A DNA stretch of 5,628 bases from ZC4RG30 sp964456255 (GCA_964456255.1 CAYWDZ010000199.1:1-5628), one strand, 5' to 3'. Counted from the stretch's first letter, positions 1-5,628 are shown. The notes: generated by a model from the letters alone, not told the origin. Numbers and translations are program-made.

Positions 1-1
1 C

Positions 2-1588
2 CTACACGCCGACGTCCACGCCGGCCATGTCGAACACGGCGAGGATGCCCATGCCCATGCCGAAATCCTCCAGCGCTCCGTCCACATCGGCCGGCAGCGC
101 GCCTTCCAGCGTCAGCCGTTCCGCCTCGCGGGCGTAGGGATCCATCATGCGGTTGCCGATGAAGCCGTAGCTCACCTTCGACACCACACCGATCTTCTTC
201 ACCTTCTTGGCAACCGCAAAGGCGGTGGCCAGCACATCGCGGGAGATGCTGTCGGTGCGCACGATCTCCAGCAGCCGCGTCACATTGGCGGGACTGAAGA
301 AATGCAGCCCCACCACGTCGCCCGGCCGCTTCGTCGCCGTGGCGATCTCGTTGATGTCGAGCGTTGAAGTGTTGGTCGAAAGAATCGCGCCGGGCTTCAT
401 CACGCGATCCAGCTCGGCAAAGATCTTCTTCTTGAGGTTCATGTCCTCGAACACGGCCTCGATGGCCAGGTCCACGCCGCCGAAATCCTCGTATTTCGTG
501 CTGGCGGTGATCAGCCCCATGCGCTTGTCGACATCCGCCGGCGTCATGCGGCCGCGCTTCACGCTGGCCTCGTAGTTCTTGCGGATCACGCCAATGCCAC
601 GCTCGAGCGCGGCCTGGTCAACGTCCAGCAGCACCACCGGGATGTCCACGTTGGCGAAAGCCATCGCGATGCCGCCACCCATGGTGCCGGAGCCGATGAT
701 GCCCACGCTGCCGATGTTGCGCGGCTTGTCCGCCTCGGTGATGCCCGGCACGTCGGCCACCGCACGCTCGGCAAAGAACAGGTGACGCATCGCCTTCGAC
801 TCGGGCGTCTGCAGCGACCCGTCGCTGATGGCGCGTTCCACGGCCAGGCCCTGTTCGAACGGCAGCTCCCACGACGCGCGCACGGCGGCGATATCCAGTT
901 CGGGCGTGATCACGCCCTTGTGCATCTTCGCCGCCTGCGCCCGGATCGCACCGATCTGCTCTTCAGTCAGTGGCGCAACCTTGCGGTCACGCACCCGGCG
1001 GGGCCCCGCCTTGGTCGAAACCAGTTGCTTCGCATAGCCAATGGCTGCGCTCTTCAGGTCACCGTCGGCGATCTCATCGATCAGCCCCAGCGCCTTGGCA
1101 TCGGCGGCGCCCACCGGCTTGCCATCGAGGAACATGCCCAGGGCCTTCTCCGCCCCGATCAGGCGCGGCAGACGCTGCGTGCCCACAGCGCCCGGCACCA
1201 CGCCCAGCGTGATCTCGGGGAAGCCGAGCTTCGCGCCCTTGTCGGCAATGCGGTAATGCCCGGCCAGCGCGACTTCCACGCCGCCGCCGAGGGCCGTGCC
1301 ATGCAGAGCCACCACGATGGGCACGTCCAGCGACTCGAATTCCGTCAGCACATTGCGCAGTTCCGGCGGCGCCATCACCCCGCCGAATTCCTTGATGTCG
1401 GCTCCAGCAATGAAGGTGCGACCGGCGCAGATGAGCACCACGGCCTGCACATCGCTGCGCGCGGCAATCTCGCGGGTGATGCTCAGCAGGCCGCGGCGGA
1501 TGGCCGCTGAAATGGCGTTCACCGGCGGGCTGTCGATCGTAAGAATGGCGATGCCGTCCTCGACGGCGTAACTGATGGGCTGGCTCAA
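2..1588 (-). CDS. FadJ-like enoyl-CoA hydratase / 3-hydroxyacyl-CoA dehydrogenase, frame ends early at the left edge
   Basis: This bifunctional beta-oxidation enzyme hydrates 2-enoyl-CoA and then oxidises L-3-hydroxyacyl-CoA with NAD+ in the cytosol. The crotonase domain (about 1-190) shows the oxyanion-hole stretch AGADIKEF (61-68) and both acid/base glutamates, Glu105 in GGGVEVALA and Glu125 in GFPEITLGVVPG. The Rossmann domain (about 293-475) has GSGTMG (299-304), Asp322 for NAD preference, STNTSTL (404-410), and the catalytic pair His429 (GLHFFSPA) and Glu441, twelve residues apart as expected. The C-terminal domain starts at GFIGNRMM (475-482) but stops at residue 528 after AGVDVGV. The TAG at positions 4-2 falls where relatives continue VG-x-R and run to about 690-700 residues, so most of the C-terminal dehydrogenase domain is missing. 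Skipping one T would read VGVR, suggesting a frameshift. It starts with TTG behind GAGGAG. It resembles stand-alone FadJ-like or peroxisomal multifunctional enzymes, and no thiolase partner is visible. Confidence 0.9.
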   Translation of the reverse strand: MSQPISYAVEDGIAILTIDSPPVNAISAAIRRGLLSITREIAARSDVQAVVLICAGRTFIAGADIKEFGGVMAPPELRNVLTEFESLDVPIVVALHGTALGGGVEVALAGHYRIADKGAKLGFPEITLGVVPGAVGTQRLPRLIGAEKALGMFLDGKPVGAADAKALGLIDEIADGDLKSAAIGYAKQLVSTKAGPRRVRDRKVAPLTEEQIGAIRAQAAKMHKGVITPELDIAAVRASWELPFEQGLAVERAISDGSLQTPESKAMRHLFFAERAVADVPGITEADKPRNIGSVGIIGSGTMGGGIAMAFANVDIPVVLLDVDQAALERGIGVIRKNYEASVKRGRMTPADVDKRMGLITASTKYEDFGGVDLAIEAVFEDMNLKKKIFAELDRVMKPGAILSTNTSTLDINEIATATKRPGDVVGLHFFSPANVTRLLEIVRTDSISRDVLATAFAVAKKVKKIGVVSKVSYGFIGNRMMDPYAREAERLTLEGALPADVDGALEDFGMGMGILAVFDMAGVDVGV

Positions 1589-1598
1589 GATGCTGTCA

Positions 1599-1604
1599 CT
1601 CCTC
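1599..1604 (-). promoter_or_regulatory. Shine-Dalgarno GAGGAG for the TTG-started fad gene
   Basis: GAGGAG on the minus strand is a strong anti-16S match and the best ribosome-binding site in the window. It lies 10 nt before the TTG at 1588-1586. The spacing is slightly long, but no ATG or GTG start lies in frame between it and the conserved protein N-terminus, so it fixes the start as TTG. Confidence 0.55.
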
Positions 1605-1613
1605 GGGAAATCA

Positions 1614-1630
1614 CCGCGCCATCAGCGCGG
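1614..1630 (-). terminator. GC-rich hairpin in the cyclase-to-fad gap
   Basis: On the minus strand CCGCGC-TGATG-GCGCGG makes a perfect 6-bp GC stem with a 5-nt loop. TGATTTCCC follows, a poor T-tract. It sits 9 nt upstream of the Shine-Dalgarno of the downstream gene. It may be a weak terminator of the cyclase transcript or a leader hairpin of the fad transcript. The stem is seen; the role is inferred. Confidence 0.3.
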
Positions 1631-1642
1631 GAGGCGCATTCT

Positions 1643-1657
1643 AGGCCATGTTGGCCT
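1643..1657 (-). other. Small inverted repeat after the diguanylate cyclase stop
   Basis: AGGCC and GGCCT form a perfect 5-bp stem with a 5-nt loop, starting 10 nt downstream of the TAG at 1670-1668. No T-run follows, so termination is doubtful. In GC-rich DNA a 5-bp stem can arise by chance. Confidence 0.2.
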
Positions 1658-1667
1658 GCTATTGCCG

Positions 1668-3944
1668 CTAGCCTTGCGGAATTGCGCCGTCGGAATCGGC
1701 TGCAAGCAGGCGGCCGCGACCGGCACGCTTGGCCGCGTAGCAGGCCTGGTCCGCTGCCCTGGCCCATTCGCCCGGATCGGGCTGTTGGGCGAGGCAATGC
1801 GCCAGGCCCAGGCTTGCGCCCGTGAGGTGATTGGCGCCCTCGAAAGCGGTCTGCAGGGGATTGAGCGCTTCGCTCAGGCGCGCCGCGATTTCCATCGCAC
1901 GCTCAGCGTCGCAGTCATTCAGCAACACGCCAAACTCATCCCCTCCCAGCCGGCCGACCGCATCCGACGGCCGTACGGATCGCCGCATGACCGCAGCCAC
2001 GTGCCGCAGCACGGCGTCCCCGGCCGCGTGTCCGGCGGCATCGTTGACCGCCTTGAACCCGTCCAGATCGACAACCACCAGCGAACTGGGCGTACCCATG
2101 GTGCGGGAAAGTGTGAATGCCTTGTGCAGATTGCGCTCGAAGGCACTGCGGTTCAGCAGCCCGGTCAGCGCATCGTGATCGGCCCGATGGTGCAGTTCCC
2201 GCGTGCGCTGCAGGCTCAGTGTCACGTCGTACAGGACGACGACGAACCCGTTCAATTCACCGTCCGTGTCGACCACCGGCGTGGCGGAATCGCTCACGTA
2301 ACAGACACTGCCATCCGGCCGCAGCAGGGCGCAGGGTTCATCGCGCTTGACGAAGCCGTTGTGCGCACGGCAACGCTCGATGATGCTGGTGGCGGGCTCG
2401 TGACTGTCGACCCGCGTAAGGGGCAGCACATCACTCAGGTACTTGTGCCCGGCAGCCGCCAGCGGCCGGCCGATCAGGCCTTCGGCCGAATGATTCATGT
2501 AGGTCACCCGACCCTTCGCATCGGCGGTGACCACAGCGTCGCCAATCGAGTCCAGGGTGATGCGCAGGAATTCACGCTCCTTGGCGAGGCGGGCTGCCGC
2601 ATAGCGCCGCTCTTCAAGGCTCTCGACCTGCGCGATGAAATGCATGGGCACGTCGCGGTCGTCGCGCGCCATGGAGACCGCGCAATGCACCCACAACCAG
2701 GTGCCGTCGCTGCGCCGGAAGCGCCGGTTGATCTTGTAGGAATCGATCTCGCCCTTCAGCAGCTGATTCCAGCCCTGCCAGATGTCCTCGATCTCGTCCG
2801 GGTGAGCCAGCGAACCGATTTCCATGCGACTGAGCTCGCCGTGGCTGTAGCCCAGCATCTCCTGCATGGTGGAATTGGAGAAGGTGCATCGGCCGGAACG
2901 ATCCAGCAGGATCACTCCCAGCGGGGAATGCTCCATCGACTCGCGGAACCTGCGCTCGCTCGCGCGCAGCGTGCGCGTGATGCGACGCCGTGCATCGGTA
3001 CCCAGCCCCACCGCAATGGGCGGCATGATCGTCGCAATCAGGGCCACGTAGGGCAGCCCATCGAGCACGCCTGCCCCGACATCCTGCTCGATGCCGAGCG
3101 GCCTTGTCCCGAACATCCACAGCAGGATCACGATCATGCAGTTCAGCGCACCGAGGATCGAAGTACCGAAAGCTCCAAGCCGGAACGCGGCCAGCATCGG
3201 CGCCAGCGCAATGACCACGAAGGGATACCGCAGATAGCGGATCGACAGGTAGGTGATCACCACGCAGATCGGAATGCTCAGCAGATTCCCGCGCAGGTGC
3301 TCGGGGCGCGCAAGCCGGGCCAGGTTCCTGCGGCTGTACAGCACGATGGGCGGCGCCAGCACGCAGGCGCCGAGCGCATCCGACGCCCACCAGCTGCCGA
3401 TGCCTTCCCACAGGTCCTGGCCGTTGAGCAGGTGAAGCAGCGTCCCGCCCGGCACTGCCGCGCAACCGGTGATCAGGATTCCCATGACCAGCGTCATGTA
3501 GCTGGCCTGGGGGATGGTGATATCGGGAAACGGATAGCGCACCAGTACGCGGAACACGTACACCATCGCCGCGATCTCGCCCATGTTCACCAGGCTCAGT
3601 CCCAGCGCCAGCGCCCACGAGTCGCCCATGATGAGATTCGCCAGCAGGCAGGCGGCCAGCAGCGCCGTGATGGCCCGCACCCAGCGCACCTCCCGCAGGC
3701 GGATCAGCACGGCAGCGGCAATCCCATTGCAGGGCCAGATCAGGGCCAGATCGCCAAACCGGGTACTGGCGATGGCGATCAGGGCCGCTGCCAGGTAGAC
3801 CACCCCAAGGGTGATCTCGGGCAGCAGGATCCGGGCCACCAGATGCTGGCGACTCTTCCGGCGCAGTGGATTGCGTTCCGTGAGCGGTGAGCCCAGATCC
3901 ATGATTCGGGTCAAAGACCAGTGATTGGGGAACTCTAGCGACAT
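1668..3944 (-). CDS. Membrane diguanylate cyclase, MASE1-PAS-PAS-GGDEF
   Basis: This 758-residue sensor enzyme should make cyclic di-GMP from two GTP at the inner membrane. Residues about 35-315 form a MASE1 sensory domain with roughly eight hydrophobic helices and its hallmark stretches IWPCNGIAAAVL (69-80) and WWASDALGACVLAPPIVL (185-202). PAS domain 1 spans about 330-445 (SPLGVILLDRSG, RRSDGTWLWVH). PAS domain 2 spans about 455-580 (DSIGDAVVTADAKGRVTYMN). The GGDEF domain runs from about 590 (HDALTGLLNR) to 750. It has metal and substrate residues in DLDGFKAVND (626-635), an intact GGDEF at 667-671, and an RxxD inhibitory site (RPSD, 658-661) exactly five residues upstream. This implies an active cyclase under product feedback. 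No EAL phosphodiesterase domain follows. The PAS ligand (haem, flavin or none) cannot be read. The frame is open to 4136, but that part only shadows the preceding gene. ATG 3944 is preferred; ATG 3902 is possible and still keeps MASE1 whole. Confidence 0.93.
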   Translation of the reverse strand: MSLEFPNHWSLTRIMDLGSPLTERNPLRRKSRQHLVARILLPEITLGVVYLAAALIAIASTRFGDLALIWPCNGIAAAVLIRLREVRWVRAITALLAACLLANLIMGDSWALALGLSLVNMGEIAAMVYVFRVLVRYPFPDITIPQASYMTLVMGILITGCAAVPGGTLLHLLNGQDLWEGIGSWWASDALGACVLAPPIVLYSRRNLARLARPEHLRGNLLSIPICVVITYLSIRYLRYPFVVIALAPMLAAFRLGAFGTSILGALNCMIVILLWMFGTRPLGIEQDVGAGVLDGLPYVALIATIMPPIAVGLGTDARRRITRTLRASERRFRESMEHSPLGVILLDRSGRCTFSNSTMQEMLGYSHGELSRMEIGSLAHPDEIEDIWQGWNQLLKGEIDSYKINRRFRRSDGTWLWVHCAVSMARDDRDVPMHFIAQVESLEERRYAAARLAKEREFLRITLDSIGDAVVTADAKGRVTYMNHSAEGLIGRPLAAAGHKYLSDVLPLTRVDSHEPATSIIERCRAHNGFVKRDEPCALLRPDGSVCYVSDSATPVVDTDGELNGFVVVLYDVTLSLQRTRELHHRADHDALTGLLNRSAFERNLHKAFTLSRTMGTPSSLVVVDLDGFKAVNDAAGHAAGDAVLRHVAAVMRRSVRPSDAVGRLGGDEFGVLLNDCDAERAMEIAARLSEALNPLQTAFEGANHLTGASLGLAHCLAQQPDPGEWARAADQACYAAKRAGRGRLLAADSDGAIPQG

Positions 3945-3946
3945 AA

Positions 3947-3964
3947 TCCACAGGGTTCTGTGGA
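3947..3964 (-). promoter_or_regulatory. Perfect inverted repeat directly before the diguanylate cyclase start
   Basis: The 18-bp element TCCACAG-AACC-CTGTGGA has two perfect 7-nt arms and a 4-nt spacer, and it ends two bases before the proposed ATG at 3944. As RNA it would bury the only Shine-Dalgarno-like bases (TGTGGA) and crowd the start codon. As DNA it could be a dimeric repressor operator. Symmetry and position are seen directly; any regulatory role is inferred. If translation starts at the downstream ATG (3902), the element lies in the leader instead. Confidence 0.35.
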
Positions 3965-3983
3965 ATGTGTCCCAGCGCGAACC

Positions 3984-4001
3984 GGCTGCCGGCGGGCAGC
4001 C
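3984..4001 (-). terminator. GC-rich hairpin after the formate dehydrogenase genes, no U-tract
   Basis: On the minus strand GGCTGCC and GGCAGCC form a perfect 7-bp stem around a CGCC tetraloop. It starts 7 nt after the TAG of the Tat-signal gene. The following bases are GGTTCG, not a T-run, so this is not a textbook intrinsic terminator. It could be a weak terminator, an RNA-stabilising 3' hairpin or an attenuator. An alternative 5-bp stem, GGCAG (4008-4004) with CTGCC (3999-3995), would exclude it. Confidence 0.35.
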
Positions 4002-4008
4002 CCCTGCC

Positions 4009-4389
4009 CTACGCGGGCGCGAGAGCCACCAGCCGCACCTTCCCGGGGCCCGCGTACGCAGCGCGCAGACTGCGCTCCCGCAGCTCCCGGACCTTGCCAT
4101 CCGTGCACTCGATCTGACACTGCAGCTGTGCCGCAACGGCGCCGCTGGCCGGATCGACGTGCCAATCCAGACGCCCCGAGCGCACCACGCCGGGCATGCT
4201 GCCCGTCACGATTCCCTGCAGGACCGGCGCCCAGCGATGATTCCCCACACCACTGCTCGCCGGGCCCAACAGCAGCGTTGCCTCAAGATCCGGCAAAACG
4301 GGTGCAGCCATGGCGACACCAGAAGCCGGCAGGACCGGGACCAGCGACAGGACGCCGGCCGCACCCAGCAGTTCGCGCCGGTTCATCAT
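4009..4389 (-). CDS. Tat-signal exported protein, DUF3237-like (function unknown)
   Basis: This 126-residue protein starts within the fdsD stop (ATGATGA; the start may be 4389 or 4386). Its N-terminus MMNRRELLGAAG... is a compact twin-arginine type signal: an Arg pair at 4-5, a hydrophobic stretch to about residue 27, and an AMA-AP cleavage site near 28-29. A folded periplasmic protein of about 98 residues would result. The mature part resembles DUF3237, a small beta-barrel-like family. A G-rich N-terminal strand ends in LQGIVTG, and GRLDWHVDPASGAV aligns with the family's G-x-DW...RPDGV segment. CQIECTDGKVRELRERS aligns with its YTLxTDDGxLIxxRxRG segment. It is shorter than usual DUF3237 proteins (about 150 residues) and seems to lack the C-terminal strands. 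Cys91 and Cys95 form a CxxxC that could bind metal or form a disulfide. No catalytic motif is recognised. The position argues for co-expression with formate dehydrogenase. The gene call is firmer than the family assignment. Confidence 0.7.
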   Translation of the reverse strand: MMNRRELLGAAGVLSLVPVLPASGVAMAAPVLPDLEATLLLGPASSGVGNHRWAPVLQGIVTGSMPGVVRSGRLDWHVDPASGAVAAQLQCQIECTDGKVRELRERSLRAAYAGPGKVRLVALAPA

Positions 4390-4610
4390 CGCGGCGCCGG
4401 CGGAGCCAGCGTCCTGACCGCGGCAAGCGCTGTCGGAGTCAGCCCCGCCCCGCCAGCGGCAACATGCGCGATGATTTCCTTGCGCATGCGCGGGTCCCAG
4501 TAGCGCGTGATGTGCGTGGCAATGTTGGGCGGCGAATCCTTCACCCCGTACTCGCCATCAAAGAAGTGGCTGATGTCGTTCGCCATGCTGACCAGATGCT
4601 CGATGTTCAT
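4386..4610 (-). CDS. fdsD: NAD-dependent formate dehydrogenase delta subunit FdsD
   Basis: This small protein of 74 residues matches the FdsD family (formate dehydrogenase delta subunit), whose members are about 65-85 residues long. Diagnostic stretches are MNIEHLVSMANDISHFF at the N-terminus, the central HITRYWDPRMRKEI (about residues 33-46) and the AHVAAGGAGLTPTALAAVRTL helix near the end. It has no cysteines, signal peptide or membrane segment, so it binds no Fe-S cluster of its own and should be cytosolic. In the soluble fdsGBACD systems the delta subunit associates with the complex and is needed for full activity or assembly, but its exact role is not visible here. The ATG at 4610-4608 overlaps the fdhD stop (ATGA), with a weak GAGTG Shine-Dalgarno-like stretch a few bases upstream. 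Its own TGA at 4388-4386 is overlapped by the next gene (ATGATGA). Two overlaps in a row argue for coupled translation at a fixed ratio. Confidence 0.93.
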   Translation of the reverse strand: MNIEHLVSMANDISHFFDGEYGVKDSPPNIATHITRYWDPRMRKEIIAHVAAGGAGLTPTALAAVRTLAPPAPR

Positions 4611-5413
4611 GTCACTCGTTCCGGATGCGTATAGACAACCTGTTGTGCTTCGCGCGCGAACCCCACCAGCGTGAGGTTTGCATTCTGCGCCAGCCTTACC
4701 GCCAGCGCCGTGGGCGCCGATACCGCCACCAGCAGGCGCACGCCGGCGGTCGCGGCCTTCAGAACCATCTCGTAACTGGCGCGGCTGGTGACGATCAGGA
4801 ACCCGTCCTGTCGATCCACGCCGCGCGCGAGCAGCGCACCGATGACCTTGTCGAGTGCGTTGTGACGACCCACGTCTTCGCGCACCAGCTGGATGTCGCC
4901 CTGCCAGCTCACCCAGGCCGCCGCATGCAGACTGCCGGTGCTCGCACCAAGCAGCTGCCAGCCACGCAATTCAGACAACGCGCGCGCCAGCTGATCCCGC
5001 GGAATCCCGCCGCCAGCGGCCACGGGCGCTGGCTGCCTGATGGCCTCCGCGATGGTCTCGGCACCACAGACGCCACAGCCGGTGCGCCCTTCGAGGTTGC
5101 GCCGCCGGGCCAGCAGCTGCGCCAGCCGCTCCTGCGGAATTGACAATGCCACTTCCAGTGCATCGCCATCCCGCTTCAGTTCCGCCGCGCGGATTTCCGC
5201 AGACGCGGCGACCAGTGCTTCGGTCAGGGCAAAGCCGCGCCCGAGATCGGTGAGATCCCGTGGCGTGGCCAGCATCACCACATGCGGGATGGAGTTGAAG
5301 GTCAGCGCGACGGGGGCTTCTTCTGCCACTTCGTCGCGCGCCGTTTCCCAGCTGCCGTTGCGCCAGCGGCGCACCGGCAACCCGACCATGCCGGGCAGCT
5401 CTGCCGGCGTCAT
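4607..5413 (-). CDS. fdhD: Formate dehydrogenase maturation sulfurtransferase FdhD (FdsC)
   Basis: This 268-residue protein has the usual FdhD length. FdhD accepts sulfur from the cysteine desulfurase IscS and delivers it to the bis-MGD molybdenum cofactor, which formate dehydrogenase needs for activity; in fds operons the gene is called fdsC. Visible signatures are EEAPVALTFNSIPHVVMLATP (about 31-51), the conserved persulfide motif TGCGVCG with Cys113 and Cys116, GASTGSLHAAAW (156-167), EDVGRHNALDKVIG (179-192) and SRASYEMVLKA (210-220). The last two line the binding cleft in known structures. I chose the ATG at 5413 because it lies two bases after the fdsA stop and starts just before the conserved N-terminal region. 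The frame stays open upstream to 5494, but that part only shadows fdsA. No clear Shine-Dalgarno is visible, so translation is probably coupled to fdsA. Its TGA overlaps the next ATG as ATGA. Confidence 0.96.
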   Translation of the reverse strand: MTPAELPGMVGLPVRRWRNGSWETARDEVAEEAPVALTFNSIPHVVMLATPRDLTDLGRGFALTEALVAASAEIRAAELKRDGDALEVALSIPQERLAQLLARRRNLEGRTGCGVCGAETIAEAIRQPAPVAAGGGIPRDQLARALSELRGWQLLGASTGSLHAAAWVSWQGDIQLVREDVGRHNALDKVIGALLARGVDRQDGFLIVTSRASYEMVLKAATAGVRLLVAVSAPTALAVRLAQNANLTLVGFAREAQQVVYTHPERVT

Positions 5414-5415
5414 GG

Positions 5416-5628
5416 TCAGCTGCGCGCGCTGGCTCGTGCGCGCCTGAGCAGTTCCCGCTGCTGGCGATCCTGCTCGGCGAAGCGCTGCTGCCACTCCGAC
5501 GGCTGCTGCACCTTGGTCACCTGCACCGCGGTCACCTTGTATTCCGGGCAGTTGGTGGCCCAGTCGGAATTTTCCGTGGTGATCACGTTGGCGCCCGACT
5601 CCGGGAAGTGGAAAGTGGTGTACACCAC
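5416..5628 (-). CDS. fdsA: NAD-dependent formate dehydrogenase, molybdenum catalytic (alpha) subunit, C-terminal fragment
   Basis: This is the last 70 residues of the formate-oxidising subunit; the gene is open at the right window edge, so its start and catalytic Cys/SeCys region lie outside. The visible residues begin VVYTTFHFPESGANV and continue through ENSDWATNCPEYKVTAVQV. This is the strongly conserved end of the molydopterin-dinucleotide-binding domain of FdhF/FdsA-type formate dehydrogenases, which helps hold the bis-MGD cofactor. A charged Gln/Arg-rich tail follows, and the frame ends in TGA at 5418-5416. In FDS enzymes this cytosolic subunit oxidises formate to CO2 and passes electrons through Fe-S clusters to the diaphorase subunits FdsB/FdsG and NAD+. 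FdsB and FdsG would be encoded upstream, outside the window. Only two bases separate its stop from the fdhD start. The assignment to FdsA rather than another FdhF-type enzyme rests on the fdhD and fdsD genes that follow. Confidence 0.93.
   Translation of the reverse strand: MVYTTFHFPESGANVITTENSDWATNCPEYKVTAVQVTKVQQPSEWQQRFAEQDRQQRELLRRARASARS

Noticed and set aside
782..1510. Plus-strand open frame of 242 codons opposite the FadJ-like gene
   Set aside because: No family resemblance and a skewed His/Arg/Gln-rich composition. The opposite strand encodes intact crotonase motifs.
1638..1666. Possible promoter for the FadJ-like gene with a TAGAAT -10 (1643-1638, minus strand)
   Set aside because: The -10 matches five of six consensus bases, but no acceptable -35 lies 16-18 bp upstream (GGCAAT at best). 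One hexamer is too weak to call.
1575..3890. Very long open frame on the plus strand (771 codons) opposite the diguanylate cyclase
   Set aside because: The product is rich in His, Gln, Arg and Pro with no recognisable domain, as expected for the antisense of a GC-rich gene. The minus strand has clear MASE1, PAS and GGDEF motifs over the same bases.
2614..3951. Second minus-strand frame (445 codons) inside the cyclase gene
   Set aside because: It is out of frame with the MASE1 and PAS motifs and gives a low-complexity Ala/Arg/Gly/Pro product without hydrophobic helices.
3942..3952. DnaA-box-like TAATCCACA next to the cyclase start
   Set aside because: One mismatch to TTATCCACA and no second good box, AT-rich unwinding region or replication gene nearby. 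It is better explained as one arm of the inverted repeat.
3945..4136. N-terminal extension of the cyclase up to an ATG at 4136
   Set aside because: The extra 64 residues are Arg/Cys/Gly-rich, overlap the Tat-signal gene out of frame and have no counterpart in MASE1 proteins, so a start at 3944 or 3902 is preferred.
5414..5494. Upstream in-frame extension of fdhD
   Set aside because: The 27 extra residues overlap the conserved fdsA tail and are Ala/Arg-rich. FdhD homologues begin near the ATG at 5413.

Overview
This is a 5.6-kb, high-GC, tightly packed window. All six recognisable genes lie on the minus strand, so they read from the right edge to the left. Gene content and codon usage suggest a proteobacterium, most likely a GC-rich beta- or gammaproteobacterium. 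It carries a soluble NAD-type formate dehydrogenase (fds) operon, a MASE1 diguanylate cyclase and a FadJ-like multifunctional beta-oxidation enzyme. The taxon cannot be fixed from sequence alone.

Right part (4009-5628): the tail of a formate dehydrogenase operon in the canonical order fdsA - fdsC/fdhD - fdsD. It opens with the last 70 residues of the molybdenum-bisPGD catalytic subunit, which is cut by the window edge. Next come FdhD, the sulfurtransferase-type maturation factor with an intact CGxCG motif, and the small FdsD delta subunit. A fourth gene, a short Tat-signal protein that looks like DUF3237, follows in the same transcription unit. The junctions are extremely tight: a 2-nt gap, then two consecutive start/stop overlaps (ATGA, ATGATGA). 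The four genes are therefore very likely one translationally coupled unit.

Middle (1668-3944): after a 64-nt gap holding two perfect inverted repeats comes a 758-residue membrane sensor diguanylate cyclase, MASE1-PAS-PAS-GGDEF. Both its active-site motif and its RxxD inhibitory site are intact, and it has no EAL domain.

Left part (2-1588): after a 79-nt gap, also with small inverted repeats, a TTG-started FadJ-like enoyl-CoA hydratase/3-hydroxyacyl-CoA dehydrogenase begins. Its frame hits TAG at positions 2-4, in the middle of the C-terminal dehydrogenase domain and about 160-170 residues short of the family length. This is either a frameshift/nonsense mutation or an edge artefact.

Functionally the right part supports NAD-linked formate oxidation. 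The diguanylate cyclase and beta-oxidation gene are same-strand neighbours with no demonstrated link to it. No RNA genes, CRISPR arrays, insertion sequences or plus-strand genes were found, and no gene-free stretch exceeds 79 nt. I see no strong evidence of an undescribed system. The most unusual items are the Tat-exported DUF3237-like protein coupled to a cytosolic formate dehydrogenase, the hairpin cluster in front of the diguanylate cyclase, and the interrupted FadJ-like gene.
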